The notes under the pieces: model-generated
Database searches by the model: none
The model's input: the letters and a program-made list of their open reading frames with translations, nothing else
What the model was told of the DNA's origin: nothing
Part shown: positions 15,644 to 24,757 of the stretch, in pieces
How the letters are laid out: each line of letters starts with the position of its first letter
Position numbering within the stretch: position 1 is the stretch's first letter
Program-made: the position numbers and the translations under genes
NCBI GenBank assembly: GCA_937871805.1
Contig: CALMQB010000002.1
Span: forward strand, 186,001 to 250,000
DNA: 64,000 bases
Source of the DNA: an uncultured Candidatus Saccharibacteria bacterium
Lineage (GTDB): Bacteria > Patescibacteriota > Saccharimonadia > Saccharimonadales > HK-STAS-PATE-42
Direction: 5' to 3'

Positions 15644-18199
15644 TTAATCTTCTAGCAACTTGGCGACTTCATCCGTATTGAGGGTTCTTTCAGGGTGGTT
15701 AAATTTAATGCTAAAAGTCACTTTTTTAGTTTTGGAATCTGAAGCTTGATAGATACCTTTTGGTTCAATTTTAAACTTAATCTTATTAACCTTAGGAGAA
15801 TTAGTATTGTTAGTGGATTTATTCAATTTAAGTTCCAGATTATGCACTAGGGCGTCTAGTGTTAGTTGATATGACTGATCTCCAGAAGTTTCGATAGTTA
15901 CATCTTGAGAAATTGAGGGGAATTTATTGAGTGGCGAGTAATCGTGGTCAAGATTGAACTCCTCTTTGAGGATTTCGAGGTCTAGTTCAAAGCCAGCACA
16001 AGATTCAGGAAGTTTAAAGTTCTTGGCGATATCTAGATTAAATTCACCAATTACTCCTCGGAGTTGGCCCGCAATTTCTACACCTGCGGTTCTGCCTGGC
16101 AGATAAACACTAGTGATTGGAATATTAACTCCAAACATTTCTGAGCCAAGTTCTATGAACTTAAATTTAACTCCAAGAGAACTTAAGAGCTCTGAAAGAT
16201 ATCTTTTGGCTACGAAGAACGGAGAGCCTTCAACCTTGTTTTTAGAGGCAGACACGAAACCTAAGCGCTGGAATTCAGTTGGAAGCAGAACTCCAGTTTG
16301 CGGATCATCCTGCAGGTGAGTTTTAACATGGGCTTTACCAATTTCATAAAGACTAAAATGCTCAAAACCATCTTTAATGTTAGAATGAATTTTTTCTAAA
16401 ATATTTGGGACCACAGCCATGCGGTACTTTTGAAGCTCCGGACTCAAGGCATTGCGGATTGTGTAGGCCATTTCTGGGTTTTGGTTTGCTCTTTTGATTA
16501 ATTTTTCACTAACAAAATTGTAAGTTAAGACTTCATTTGCTCCAGATTTGGAAAGCTCTTGGCGGACGACAGACTTAAGTTTAAGCATCGGGTTAGGTGT
16601 TGCGGGTGAGATTGAACGCTCTGGCAGAATAGCAGGAATCTTATTGAAACCGTAAAGTCTGCCAACCTCTTCAATAACGTCTTCCTCAATTTGGAGGTCT
16701 TGCCTCCAAAACGGTGGACTCACGCAAATCTCATTCAAGCCCCCAAGATCATGAGAATATATCTCAACACTTTTTAGAATTTTGACAATCTCTGCTTTCG
16801 TTAGACTTAAGCCTAGTATCTGGTTAACCTTGTCTACGGTTATCGTTAGATGATCATACTCAAATGCGTCCTTTTTGATATCGACCAACTCCCCGACTTT
16901 TATGGTCGGAATGAGGCCTTTGAGCATTGAGATTGCCTTTGCCAGAACTGGCTCTGTTTGGGCGGCGGATTGCCCTTTGGTATACATGGTGACAGCGTCG
17001 GTGAAGATTCCGTACTTCATGCTAGACCTGCGGATGGCGTACATATCGAAATTGGCGCACTCTAGAACGATTCGCTTGGTGGAATCATCAATTTCAGAAT
17101 TTGCTCCGCCCATCATGCCGGCGAGATCGATAACTTTTTGGTGGTCAGAGATTAAGACCGTGTCCACAGCAGGGTCGAATTGTAGAGTTTTCCCATTCAG
17201 GACTTTGAGCTGATCTCCTTTTTTAGGTTTGTGGAGTGTAAACTTAGCCAACTGATCATTAAGTTTAACTTTGTCGAAGTCAAAAGCATGCATTGGCTGT
17301 CCAGTTAAAACCATCATGTAATTCGTGACATCGACGACGTTATTGATCGGCTTAATCCCAAGGCGAGTTAAAATTGATTGCATCCAAAGCGGGCTAGGTT
17401 CAATATTAACTCCTTCGATTGGGATGACCATATAACGCGGGCAGAGTTCTGGAACTTGGTTATCAACTTCAACCTTAAGTTTAGATTCTGGTTTAGGGAA
17501 ACTGGAATTGGTATCAAACTTATACCAAGCTGGAGATTTAAACTGAATGTTTTGAATTCCAACAACTTCGCGAGAAACTCCGAGATGCCCAAAACAATCT
17601 GGGCGATGAGTGAACATCTTATTCTCAAAATCAACAATAATGTCGTCCAGATTAAAGAGCTCCTTGAATGGAGTTCCAACTTTAAGTTGATCTTCTGGAA
17701 GGTTATGGTCACTAAGATTGATTAGACTGTCGTGATCGCTATTTAAATTTAGCTCTTTGGCGGTGGCGAGCATTCCGCTACTCTCGACTCCTCTAAGTTT
17801 AATTTTAGAAAGCTTGAAAGGTTCTTTATCTTCAAAAGTAGAGGGGACTATGGCGCCAGGTGCGACCCAGGCAGTGATTAAGCCCTCAATAACGTCTGGA
17901 TCTCCGCAAACTACCTGTATCAAGCCATCAGCGTCTCTCTGAACACCCTCAGCCACTCCGCCGTCATTAACTAAGCAGACTTTAAGTTTATTGGCGTCTG
18001 GATGCGCTTTAACACTAATTACTTTTGCAACGGAGATAGAATCATATCTGGAACCCCAGTCTATAATCTCATCAAATGCTCCAATTTGAGAATTAAGTTT
18101 AGAGGCAAGCTCTGCTTTACTTAAACTTAAAATGCCATCAATCTTTTGATTAGATTGCTCCTCAGCGGATTGTTGTCCTAATTTGAAACTGTACTTCAT
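15644..18199 (-). CDS. pheT: Phenylalanyl-tRNA synthetase beta subunit
   Basis: An 851-aa subunit with the usual domain order: an N-terminal EMAP/OB tRNA-binding domain (SVAKVISVKAHPDANKLKVC), B3/B4 editing domain (LECANFDMYAIRRSSMKYGI), B5, core and C-terminal anticodon-binding FDX-ACB domain (FPSISQDVTIET...VTFSIKFNHPERTLNTDEV). It works with PheS as an alpha2-beta2 enzyme. The partner gene is 2.3 kb upstream, separated by two unrelated genes. About seven uptake-like words lie in the gene, encoded mostly as LKLK, LKFN or KLKV. Confidence 0.97.
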   Translation of the reverse strand: MKYSFKLGQQSAEEQSNQKIDGILSLSKAELASKLNSQIGAFDEIIDWGSRYDSISVAKVISVKAHPDANKLKVCLVNDGGVAEGVQRDADGLIQVVCGDPDVIEGLITAWVAPGAIVPSTFEDKEPFKLSKIKLRGVESSGMLATAKELNLNSDHDSLINLSDHNLPEDQLKVGTPFKELFNLDDIIVDFENKMFTHRPDCFGHLGVSREVVGIQNIQFKSPAWYKFDTNSSFPKPESKLKVEVDNQVPELCPRYMVIPIEGVNIEPSPLWMQSILTRLGIKPINNVVDVTNYMMVLTGQPMHAFDFDKVKLNDQLAKFTLHKPKKGDQLKVLNGKTLQFDPAVDTVLISDHQKVIDLAGMMGGANSEIDDSTKRIVLECANFDMYAIRRSSMKYGIFTDAVTMYTKGQSAAQTEPVLAKAISMLKGLIPTIKVGELVDIKKDAFEYDHLTITVDKVNQILGLSLTKAEIVKILKSVEIYSHDLGGLNEICVSPPFWRQDLQIEEDVIEEVGRLYGFNKIPAILPERSISPATPNPMLKLKSVVRQELSKSGANEVLTYNFVSEKLIKRANQNPEMAYTIRNALSPELQKYRMAVVPNILEKIHSNIKDGFEHFSLYEIGKAHVKTHLQDDPQTGVLLPTEFQRLGFVSASKNKVEGSPFFVAKRYLSELLSSLGVKFKFIELGSEMFGVNIPITSVYLPGRTAGVEIAGQLRGVIGEFNLDIAKNFKLPESCAGFELDLEILKEEFNLDHDYSPLNKFPSISQDVTIETSGDQSYQLTLDALVHNLELKLNKSTNNTNSPKVNKIKFKIEPKGIYQASDSKTKKVTFSIKFNHPERTLNTDEVAKLLED

Positions 18200-18203
18200 A
18201 TTT

Positions 18204-18638
18204 CTAAAAGTTTAATTCTTTAACATCCCAGGGGTAGCTATCAACGTGACTGAACCTTGCCCAGCTTGGCTTAATCATAACCCAACACTCATCTAGATCG
18301 TTTTTATATTTTTCAGTAGAGGGGAGTTTATTAAAGTGTATTTTTTGATATTTTTCAAGCTCTTCGCCTTCTAGTATGTGCGCCTGTCCTTCAATTTGTA
18401 CAGTTTCACGGATTGAGCTGTCAGCAACAATTACAATTGAAACATTTGGGTTATTAATAATATTTTGTGCTTTCCTGCTCTTGATTGAAGTTCCAAAAAC
18501 TAAATTTAATTCTTGATCTTCGCTAAATCCAACTGTTGCAGATTGGGGCTTTCCAGAGCCATCAATACTAGAGACGACGCATAGAACTTGTGATTCTAAA
18601 AAGCTTTTTATCTTTGATTTTATTTTAGTATTTTCCAT
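18204..18638 (-). CDS. Pyridoxamine 5'-phosphate oxidase-like protein
   Basis: A 144-aa split-barrel flavin-binding family protein. VLCVVSSIDGSGKPQSATVGF opens the barrel, SRKAQNIINNPNVSIVIVAD follows the FMN phosphate region, and VQIEGQAHILEG is typical of general-stress or F420/FMN-binding relatives. Vitamin B6 synthesis is not implied. It lies 4 nt before pheT and after the ABC exporter on the same strand. Confidence 0.78.
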   Translation of the reverse strand: MENTKIKSKIKSFLESQVLCVVSSIDGSGKPQSATVGFSEDQELNLVFGTSIKSRKAQNIINNPNVSIVIVADSSIRETVQIEGQAHILEGEELEKYQKIHFNKLPSTEKYKNDLDECWVMIKPSWARFSHVDSYPWDVKELNF

Positions 18639-18664
18639 ATTATAATTATTTGAGGAATTTAAGT

Positions 18665-20449
18665 TTACCGAAAATCTTTTGCGTATTTTTCAAACAGCTC
18701 GTAGTACTTGCCCTTGTGAGCTATTAGTTCGTTATGGCTTCCAGATTCTACTATCTTCCCCTCTTCGAGAAAGTAAATTATATCTGCTTTGCGTACTGTA
18801 TTAAACCTATGGGATATAAATATGTTGGTTTTATCTTTTCGTTCTTCTTCAAGAATCTTGAAAATTTCATATTCCCCCTTGGCGTCAATAGCGCTAGTAG
18901 GCTCATCTAAAATTAAAATATCTGGGTCGCGGAAAAATATTCTGGCTAGAGCAATCCTTTGATACTGACCTCCTGAGAGCTGCGTACCCGCATCTTCACC
19001 TCCTACCCACTTATTCATAAATGTTTTAGAACCTACTTCAAGCTTATTCACAAAACTTAGAGCCCCAGCCTTCTTTAGGGCACCGTTTATTTCTTTTTTG
19101 GACTTTGGTTTTGTAATGTCACCGAACCAGACTGCATCCTCAATGGTGAAATCAGAAAAGCCGTTGAAATCTTGAAAAAGAACCCCTACTTTTTTGTGCC
19201 ACTGTGCCGAAGAATAATCCTGTACTTTATTCTGGTTGAGCTTGACCTCTCCTTTTGTGGGCTTATACAGACCTAAAATTAGTTTCACTAGAGTTGTTTT
19301 GCCGGCTCCGTTCTCACCTACTATTGCAACATTTTTACCGAAAGGTATCTCGAGACATATGCTATCCAGAACCTTAGTCTTGGAGCGAGGATATTTAAAT
19401 GATAAATCATTCACTTTTATGCATGGGCTTTTGAGTAACTCAGGCTGGTTTTGAAGTGTGCTGGGCTCCTCTTCTTCCAGCTCCATGAACTTAACGTAGT
19501 CAGTCAAGAGTGCAATGTCTTCGTCTACAATCGAAATTCCTGAGCTCATGGAATAGGTTGCATTGAGGAATCTACGGATTAAGGTTTGTGCAAAGATAAA
19601 ATAACCAACCTCTAGCTCACCACTGGCGATCCTAAAGATAACAATAATCAACAAAATATACTCTATTACGGTACTAACTGAGCCATCTATAGCATTAAAC
19701 TTCTCATTCTTAACGTCTAGTTTACGACTAGATAATATTAGTTTTTGGCTCATATCCCACCACGTCTTACGTGCAAATTCCACTAAACCTAAAACCCTGC
19801 TTTCTTTAACAAACCTTTGGCCCGCCAGTTCTAAATACGATGACGCTTTACGTCTTTCCGTCCAAGTATCATTCCACAGCTTTCTTTCTGCTTTAGAAAG
19901 CTTTAGCCTATAAATGAAATTAGGTATTGTAATTATGACTACGATGAGTGCCGCCAGTTTGGAGATTGATAAAAATGCAACTAGCGCTGCCAGAAATGAG
20001 AATACTGGGTAAAGCACTCTGTCTGTAATCTGCCTTGTCAAGAACCCAGATCTAAACTTAAACTGCTCTGCCCTATCGGATAACTTTAAGAAGTCTGGAT
20101 CTTCGTAGTTTGCGTAGTCAACCTTATACGCCTTGCTGGAGATGGCCATGCCGATGTTAAGCTCTGCTTCTTCCTCAATTTTTTTGCTAATAATCCCAAA
20201 AAATAAATCTAATGCCCTCCTGAGTATGTCTAGGGCAATTAGAGTGCCAACATAAATGAAGACGTCAGAACTAACCTGTTTTTGTTGAGCTGAGATGACT
20301 GAGGCATTTAAAATCTTAGCCGCTAAAAATGCCTCCACTAATGGCAGCGTTGAATCCATAATCAACTTAGCGACTATAAAGAATCTATTCAGTTTTCCCG
20401 GAACTGTTTCTGTTACGACCTTGGTGTACTTTTTGAAGTTGTCTAGCAT
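18665..20449 (-). CDS. ABC exporter, fused membrane and ATPase domains
   Basis: A 594-aa half transporter. The N-terminal ~320 residues hold about six membrane helices of the type I exporter fold. The ATPase domain has Walker A VGENGAGKTT, signature LSGGQYQRIALAR, Walker B DILILDEPTSA and the His switch ISHRF. It would act as a homodimer exporting a lipid, peptide or drug; no substrate evidence exists. It sits between pheS and the PNPOx-like gene. Only one uptake-like word occurs in it. Confidence 0.9.
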   Translation of the reverse strand: MLDNFKKYTKVVTETVPGKLNRFFIVAKLIMDSTLPLVEAFLAAKILNASVISAQQKQVSSDVFIYVGTLIALDILRRALDLFFGIISKKIEEEAELNIGMAISSKAYKVDYANYEDPDFLKLSDRAEQFKFRSGFLTRQITDRVLYPVFSFLAALVAFLSISKLAALIVVIITIPNFIYRLKLSKAERKLWNDTWTERRKASSYLELAGQRFVKESRVLGLVEFARKTWWDMSQKLILSSRKLDVKNEKFNAIDGSVSTVIEYILLIIVIFRIASGELEVGYFIFAQTLIRRFLNATYSMSSGISIVDEDIALLTDYVKFMELEEEEPSTLQNQPELLKSPCIKVNDLSFKYPRSKTKVLDSICLEIPFGKNVAIVGENGAGKTTLVKLILGLYKPTKGEVKLNQNKVQDYSSAQWHKKVGVLFQDFNGFSDFTIEDAVWFGDITKPKSKKEINGALKKAGALSFVNKLEVGSKTFMNKWVGGEDAGTQLSGGQYQRIALARIFFRDPDILILDEPTSAIDAKGEYEIFKILEEERKDKTNIFISHRFNTVRKADIIYFLEEGKIVESGSHNELIAHKGKYYELFEKYAKDFR

Positions 20450-20460
20450 AGAGTTTATCT

Positions 20461-21510
20461 TTAGAACTGTTTGAGGAATTTAAGTTTAGCGCTATGGAAG
20501 AGGCGGACATCCTCAATCCCAAACTTCATCATGATTAGGCGTTCGACGCCGCATCCAAAGGCAAAGCCAGAATATTTTTTGCTGTCGATTCCGGCCATTT
20601 CTAAAACGTTGGGGTGGACCATTCCACAACCGAGGAGTTCGATCCAACCAACTTGAGAACAAATTTTACAGCCCATTTTATCGCAAAATGGACAAGACAG
20701 AGAAAATTCAAAGCTCGGTTCAGTGAACGGAAAATAGAATGGGTTTACCCTAGATTCAACTTCTTTTTGGTAGTAGGCCGAAAGAAATGTTTTGAGTGTT
20801 GCGATTAGATTTCCAACATTAACTTTCTCGGCAACGTAAATTCCTTCGATTTGGTGGAAGGTATGCTCGTGACGAGCATCAACATCCTCGTTACGGAAGA
20901 CTCTATCTGGAACGATGGCAGCGATTGGCTTGCCAACCTCTAGGTCTACTTTTCTTAAGTTTAAGATACGGCTTTGCATGGTAGAGGTGTGAGCCGGAGC
21001 AACAAGTGGCTCTTTGGAGTCTTCTGATTCGATTACGAAAGTATCATAATCATCTCTGGCGGGATGATCTTCAGGAAAGTTGAGGCTGGTAAACATGTGC
21101 CAACCATCATCTAGCTGACGAGACTCAAAGATCTCAAAACCCATTGAATTAAAAATTTCTGAAACTTTGGCAATCTCTTGAGAAATCGGATGAAGACTGC
21201 CCTGCTCAGCTTCGGGAAATTGTGGCAGGCTGGAATTAACGTCAAATGGAGCAGTAATATCAAGCGGTTTGAGTTCTTCCGCTTTTAGAGAAGCCTGTAA
21301 GTCCTTAATCTTAACCTCTAACTCCGACTTAAGTTTATTGATTGCTTGGCCGAGCTCTTTCTTTTGATCATTGGCAACTTTTGGAATTAAAGATACTAGA
21401 GATTTAAGATGATCAGATTTTAGGATTCTGGGCTTATCATTGTCGTCTAAGGAATCGAATTCTTGTTCAATCTTTTTTTGGGCGGTTTGGAGTTCTTCTT
21501 GCCAGTTCAT
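20461..21510 (-). CDS. pheS: Phenylalanyl-tRNA synthetase alpha subunit
   Basis: A 349-aa class II catalytic subunit. An N-terminal coiled coil (about 1-85) precedes motif 2 (RVFRNEDVDARHEHTFHQIEG) and motif 3 (FGCGVERLIMMKFGIEDVR). A CPFCDKMGCKICS insert near residue 275 gives four close cysteines, a likely zinc knuckle. Separation from pheT by two genes is atypical. Confidence 0.97.
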   Translation of the reverse strand: MNWQEELQTAQKKIEQEFDSLDDNDKPRILKSDHLKSLVSLIPKVANDQKKELGQAINKLKSELEVKIKDLQASLKAEELKPLDITAPFDVNSSLPQFPEAEQGSLHPISQEIAKVSEIFNSMGFEIFESRQLDDGWHMFTSLNFPEDHPARDDYDTFVIESEDSKEPLVAPAHTSTMQSRILNLRKVDLEVGKPIAAIVPDRVFRNEDVDARHEHTFHQIEGIYVAEKVNVGNLIATLKTFLSAYYQKEVESRVNPFYFPFTEPSFEFSLSCPFCDKMGCKICSQVGWIELLGCGMVHPNVLEMAGIDSKKYSGFAFGCGVERLIMMKFGIEDVRLFHSAKLKFLKQF

Positions 21511-21683
21511 CTTCTTTGACTTTTAAATTTGAGTTAAATTTAAGGCTTTAAGGCTTTAAATCTTCATTTAATCGATTTTTACTGATTAGCTTACATTTTA
21601 ACACTTTAGGGTAGATTTAGGCTATTATGTTAAACTTAAGTTAAAGTTCTTAATTAAGAACAGTTAAATCTTACGAAATCATT

Positions 21684-21962
21684 ATGGAAGTTGCATTCAA
21701 TATTTTAGTTATTATTTTAAGCGTCTTTTTGGCAATTTTTTTACTTTTAGGAATAGTCATCCTATTTTATGCATATAAACTTTCGAAGTTTGCAAAGAAG
21801 ATCGGTAAAGATGCTGAGGAATCAGTAGAAGAAGCTAAGAGTATGATTAAAGGTATGAAATCTACAATTGCTCCTGCAATTGCTGCAAAAATTATAGCTA
21901 AAGGTCTAAAGAATTTTACCAAAAGTAGCAAGGTTACTGTTAAAAAATCGAAGAAGAAATAG
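21684..21962 (+). CDS. Small single-TM basic protein
   Basis: A 92-aa protein with one strongly hydrophobic N-terminal helix (about 4-33) followed by a Lys-rich cytoplasmic tail with coiled-coil character and a terminal KKSKKK. It is located just upstream of yebC in the same direction. No family is recognised. Confidence 0.6.
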   Translation: MEVAFNILVIILSVFLAIFLLLGIVILFYAYKLSKFAKKIGKDAEESVEEAKSMIKGMKSTIAPAIAAKIIAKGLKNFTKSSKVTVKKSKKK

Positions 21963-21983
21963 GGCAATACTTTTACCATTTGC

Positions 21984-21989
21984 TATAAT
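21984..21989 (+). promoter_or_regulatory. -10 box of yebC
   Basis: TGC-TATAAT ends 11 nt before the ATG at 22001 with no ribosome site between, giving a leaderless or nearly leaderless mRNA. Confidence 0.6.
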
Positions 21990-22000
21990 TAATCTTAATT

Positions 22001-22705
22001 ATGGCAGGTCACAGCAAATGGTCACAGATCAAGCGAGCAAAAGGCGTTAATGACGTTAAACGTGGAGCGCTTTTCACAAGAATTGGAAACCAAATCGCAG
22101 TTGCAGCACGCTCCGGTGTAGACCCAGAGCTAAACCCAAGCCTAGCGGCAGTTATTGAAAAGGCCAGGTCTGCAAATATGCCAATGAGTACTGTTGAGCG
22201 AGCGATTAAACGTGTCTCTGATAAGGATTCTATACAGCTAGAGGAAATTTTGTATGAAGGCTACGGACCAGGTGGAATTGCAATCCTAGTTGAGTGCGCG
22301 ACAGATAACCGAAATAGGACCTACCCAGAAGTGAAACATGCATTTACTAAGCATGGAGGCAGCATTGGCGAAGCAAACTCCGTAGCCTTTCAGTTCGAAA
22401 GAAAGGGCGTAATTATTGTTAAGTCTAGCGGTGAAAATGCTTTACTGGAAGTTCTGGAGGCCGGAGCAGAGGATGCAGTTGAAAATGAAGACGTAATTAT
22501 TGCCTACACCGAACCGAAGGATTTGCATGAGGTTAAGTTTAGGTTAAACCAAGCTGGTCTAGAGACGGAAAGTGCTGAACTCAGCTACCAACCGAATAAC
22601 ACCGTTGAGTTAGACGAGGAGCTAGAATCAAAGCTTGAAAAAATTATCGATAGTCTAGAAGATCTCCAAGATGTGGTCAATGTTAGCCACAACGGAGAGT
22701 GCTAA
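22001..22705 (+). CDS. YebC/PmpR-family protein
   Basis: A 234-aa protein opening with the family signature MAGHSKWSQIKRAK, followed by ARSGVDPELNPSL, YEGYGPGGIAILVE and NRNRTYPEV. Family members were described as DNA-binding regulators; some relatives act on translation through the ribosome. Both readings are possible here. Its 3' end overlaps the convergent orphan gene by 4 bp. Confidence 0.92.
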   Translation: MAGHSKWSQIKRAKGVNDVKRGALFTRIGNQIAVAARSGVDPELNPSLAAVIEKARSANMPMSTVERAIKRVSDKDSIQLEEILYEGYGPGGIAILVECATDNRNRTYPEVKHAFTKHGGSIGEANSVAFQFERKGVIIVKSSGENALLEVLEAGAEDAVENEDVIIAYTEPKDLHEVKFRLNQAGLETESAELSYQPNNTVELDEELESKLEKIIDSLEDLQDVVNVSHNGEC

Positions 22706-23421
22706 GTACCTCTATTTGTATTTTCCGGGCTGAATTCTCCCAAAGTTTCAGGGTTGCCTTTGGCATCGATTACGACCACCGAAGTTGCCCCACTTAATGT
22801 TAAGTCTCGCTGAACTAAAAAATTACTGACTGCGCCGTCAACTATTGCATAATATTTTGAACCTTTGCCCCGCTTAACTAGATATGCCCTCAGAGCCGAT
22901 ATGGTTAAGTCACGGGCTGCTCCCCACTTGAGACTATGTTCTGTCCCATAGCAAGAGCTGCCATAATCTTCAGGAACGACGTGAAAATCTCTATGGTCCG
23001 TCATCAACATAGACTGGGTCCCTATGGGGTCTGATAGCATTAAGCCACTATACACTGGGGTGGAGAGCTTCAAACCTTTCTCGGCCTGGAGAGCCTGTGA
23101 CTCTGGAGTTTTAAGAGCTTCTCCAAGAATTAAGTTCGCCCTTAGAGCGGCTAAAAAATTTCGAGATCTCCAGTTAGTTTGCACTCTAACAAGATGACCC
23201 TCGGAACCCTTGGACGCATGAATGGTCGCCTCCTTGCCTTCCTTAAGTACCTGGGCCCCTACATCTTTAAAGCCATTTAATGCCAACCCAAGACCACCCT
23301 GTGGCGTGTAAAGAACTGTTCCATTGCCAATTATGCGACGCTCCCAAAAAGAACTGCCATCCCCTTCCTCTGTAAAGGGTACCATTCTTACTAGGGCGGG
23401 TGGCTTATTTAAAGCTAACAT
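22702..23421 (-). CDS. Divergent kinase-like paralogue A
   Basis: A 239-aa protein. It aligns by eye with the proteins at 27561-28208 and 29049-29693: a Gly/acid loop (LKEGKEATIHAS), a strand HLVRVQT where the others have the kinase Lys, NFLAALRANLILGEAL, PVYSG, the helix ARDLTISALRAYL, then VDGAVSNFLV (D-x4-N catalytic loop) and VVVIDAKG (DFG-like Asp). The missing Lys suggests altered or lost catalysis. The start was moved from 23439 to ATG 23421 because a -10 box lies between the two. It has higher GC than its neighbours and lacks the uptake-like word. Confidence 0.55.
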   Translation of the reverse strand: MLALNKPPALVRMVPFTEEGDGSSFWERRIIGNGTVLYTPQGGLGLALNGFKDVGAQVLKEGKEATIHASKGSEGHLVRVQTNWRSRNFLAALRANLILGEALKTPESQALQAEKGLKLSTPVYSGLMLSDPIGTQSMLMTDHRDFHVVPEDYGSSCYGTEHSLKWGAARDLTISALRAYLVKRGKGSKYYAIVDGAVSNFLVQRDLTLSGATSVVVIDAKGNPETLGEFSPENTNRGT

Positions 23422-23429
23422 ATATCCAT

Positions 23430-23459
23430 ATTCTAACATTTAGTTAGTTATAATGTCAA
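23430..23459 (-). promoter_or_regulatory. Minus half of a divergent promoter
   Basis: Minus strand: TTGACA (23459-23454), an 18-nt spacer, TAGAAT (23435-23430), then 8 nt to the ATG at 23421. The arrangement is leaderless and mirrors the promoter on the other strand. Confidence 0.6.
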
Positions 23460-23477
23460 TTATATGTTTGACATTAT
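23450..23477. promoter_or_regulatory. Inverted repeat between divergent promoters
   Basis: ATAATGTCAA (23450-23459) and TTGACATTAT (23468-23477) form perfect 10-bp arms separated by 8 bp. Each arm contains an outward-facing TTGACA -35 box. The symmetry could simply reflect two good promoters, or be a dimeric regulator site that controls both genes at once. Confidence 0.6.
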
Positions 23478-23496
23478 ATTCTTAGAGTGCTATATT
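23468..23496 (+). promoter_or_regulatory. Plus half of a divergent promoter
   Basis: TTGACA (23468-23473), a 17-nt spacer, TATATT (23491-23496), then 7 nt to the ATG at 23504. This near-consensus promoter gives the clearest case of a leaderless start in the window. Confidence 0.7.
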
Positions 23497-23503
23497 ATAT
23501 AAT

Positions 23504-24163
23504 ATGAAAGTATATAGAAATTTTAGTTTTTGTAATAGTGTCAGCCATGGTGCCGGTGATGAAGAAAGAAACTCAACTCTTGGGGATTCCAGGTGGGGAG
23601 TTAACAATAGTAGCCTCTGCAGTTATGGGGCTAGCCCCCTCAGTAGGAAGAGTCCGTTTGCAGAGAGGCTTATTACCCAGCTTGGAAGCCGCCCTACAGG
23701 AGTGGTGCTAGATATTGCGGGTGGCAATAATGGTATAGCGGTTCAAGATTTAATTAAGAAAGGTGTTGCCCGTTTGGGTCTAGTGACCAACCTTGAAGAC
23801 TTACGCAACAGAAGAGCGACGAAAAAAAGAGAACTTCACCATATCGCCGGAGACATAATACTTCAGCAAACGTGGCGAGAGATAGACGCATGGAGACAAG
23901 AGCATGCACCTGAAGGCCTAGCAGCAGTCATGCACCGACCTTACGGAGCTCTACAGTGCCTGCCGACTCAATTTTATGAAGGAGCGCTAAACACACTTTT
24001 AGATTGGACAATGCCCGGAGGTGTAGGATTATTTCAAATTCCTGACATACTTCTAGACGATGACCTTAGTACAATCTGTCAGAGACTTAGATCTCGACAA
24101 GATGTAGCTAATATTTTTTGTCCACAGGCCAGCAATACTGCTCTAATTTATAAAGCAAACTAA
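23504..24163 (+). CDS. SAM-dependent methyltransferase-like protein
   Basis: A 219-aa protein. After about 60 variable Ser-rich residues comes a class I Rossmann fold: motif I VVLDIAGGNNG (about 67-77), a strand RLGLVTN, HHIAGDI as the acidic/adenine loop, and MPGGVGLFQIPD as the post-motif III turn. The substrate is unknown. It is divergent from the kinase-like paralogue A and may be co-regulated with it through the shared inverted repeat. Confidence 0.6.
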   Translation: MKVYRNFSFCNSVSHGAGDEERNSTLGDSRWGVNNSSLCSYGASPLSRKSPFAERLITQLGSRPTGVVLDIAGGNNGIAVQDLIKKGVARLGLVTNLEDLRNRRATKKRELHHIAGDIILQQTWREIDAWRQEHAPEGLAAVMHRPYGALQCLPTQFYEGALNTLLDWTMPGGVGLFQIPDILLDDDLSTICQRLRSRQDVANIFCPQASNTALIYKAN

Positions 24164-24184
24164 ACTTAAGTGGAGATTTACACG

Positions 24185-24667
24185 CTATTCTGGGGTAACT
24201 TGAGGCGTCCAAACAACTCGTTCAGCGCCACCGGCAAATACCGTTACGGCTCCGTCTGAATCTACGGATGTACCCACACCTGGAGGGATGTTGTTATGGA
24301 ATAATTTAATTGCTCCTGAGCAAAGATGACTAGCAGCTTGAACTATCACTGGTGGAAATCCTGGCAAAGGAGACCTGCCAGGTCCACCGAGAGCACCCAC
24401 CCGGACCTCCTGGATGCCGGCATCCCTACAAAGATGGCTTACCAAGCTGGACATATGAGTTCCTGTATGGCCGAGTACCTCTCCGAGCACATCTGACCGC
24501 ATCCTTTCGTTCAAAAGTGACTCCCAGGCTTTGGCCCCCAGCAAGCTCGGATCTTGCGAGTAGACGCTTGTAGCCCAAATCTTCCCAACTGCTTCAAATG
24601 AACCCTTAGGAATATCGAGCCGTGGAGCACCTCTTTGTCCGAATGGATTCGGTAACCTATTTAACAT
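24185..24667 (-). CDS. Orphan protein, unknown
   Basis: A 160-aa protein that I do not recognise, rich in Gly, Pro and Val, with no membrane segment or signal peptide. A Gly/Pro stretch (GALGGPGRSPLPGFPP) sits mid-protein and the end is beta-rich (AVTVFAGGAERVVW). GC is clearly above that of the neighbouring housekeeping genes, and the uptake-like word is absent. Confidence 0.5.
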   Translation of the reverse strand: MLNRLPNPFGQRGAPRLDIPKGSFEAVGKIWATSVYSQDPSLLGAKAWESLLNERMRSDVLGEVLGHTGTHMSSLVSHLCRDAGIQEVRVGALGGPGRSPLPGFPPVIVQAASHLCSGAIKLFHNNIPPGVGTSVDSDGAVTVFAGGAERVVWTPQVTPE

Positions 24668-24757
24668 AATTTAATTTTTAGAGTTTGACTGCTATTGTAT
24701 CAGGAAATATTCCTACCAGTCAATCCTGTCAAGTGGCAAAGATGTCTAAATTTGCGT

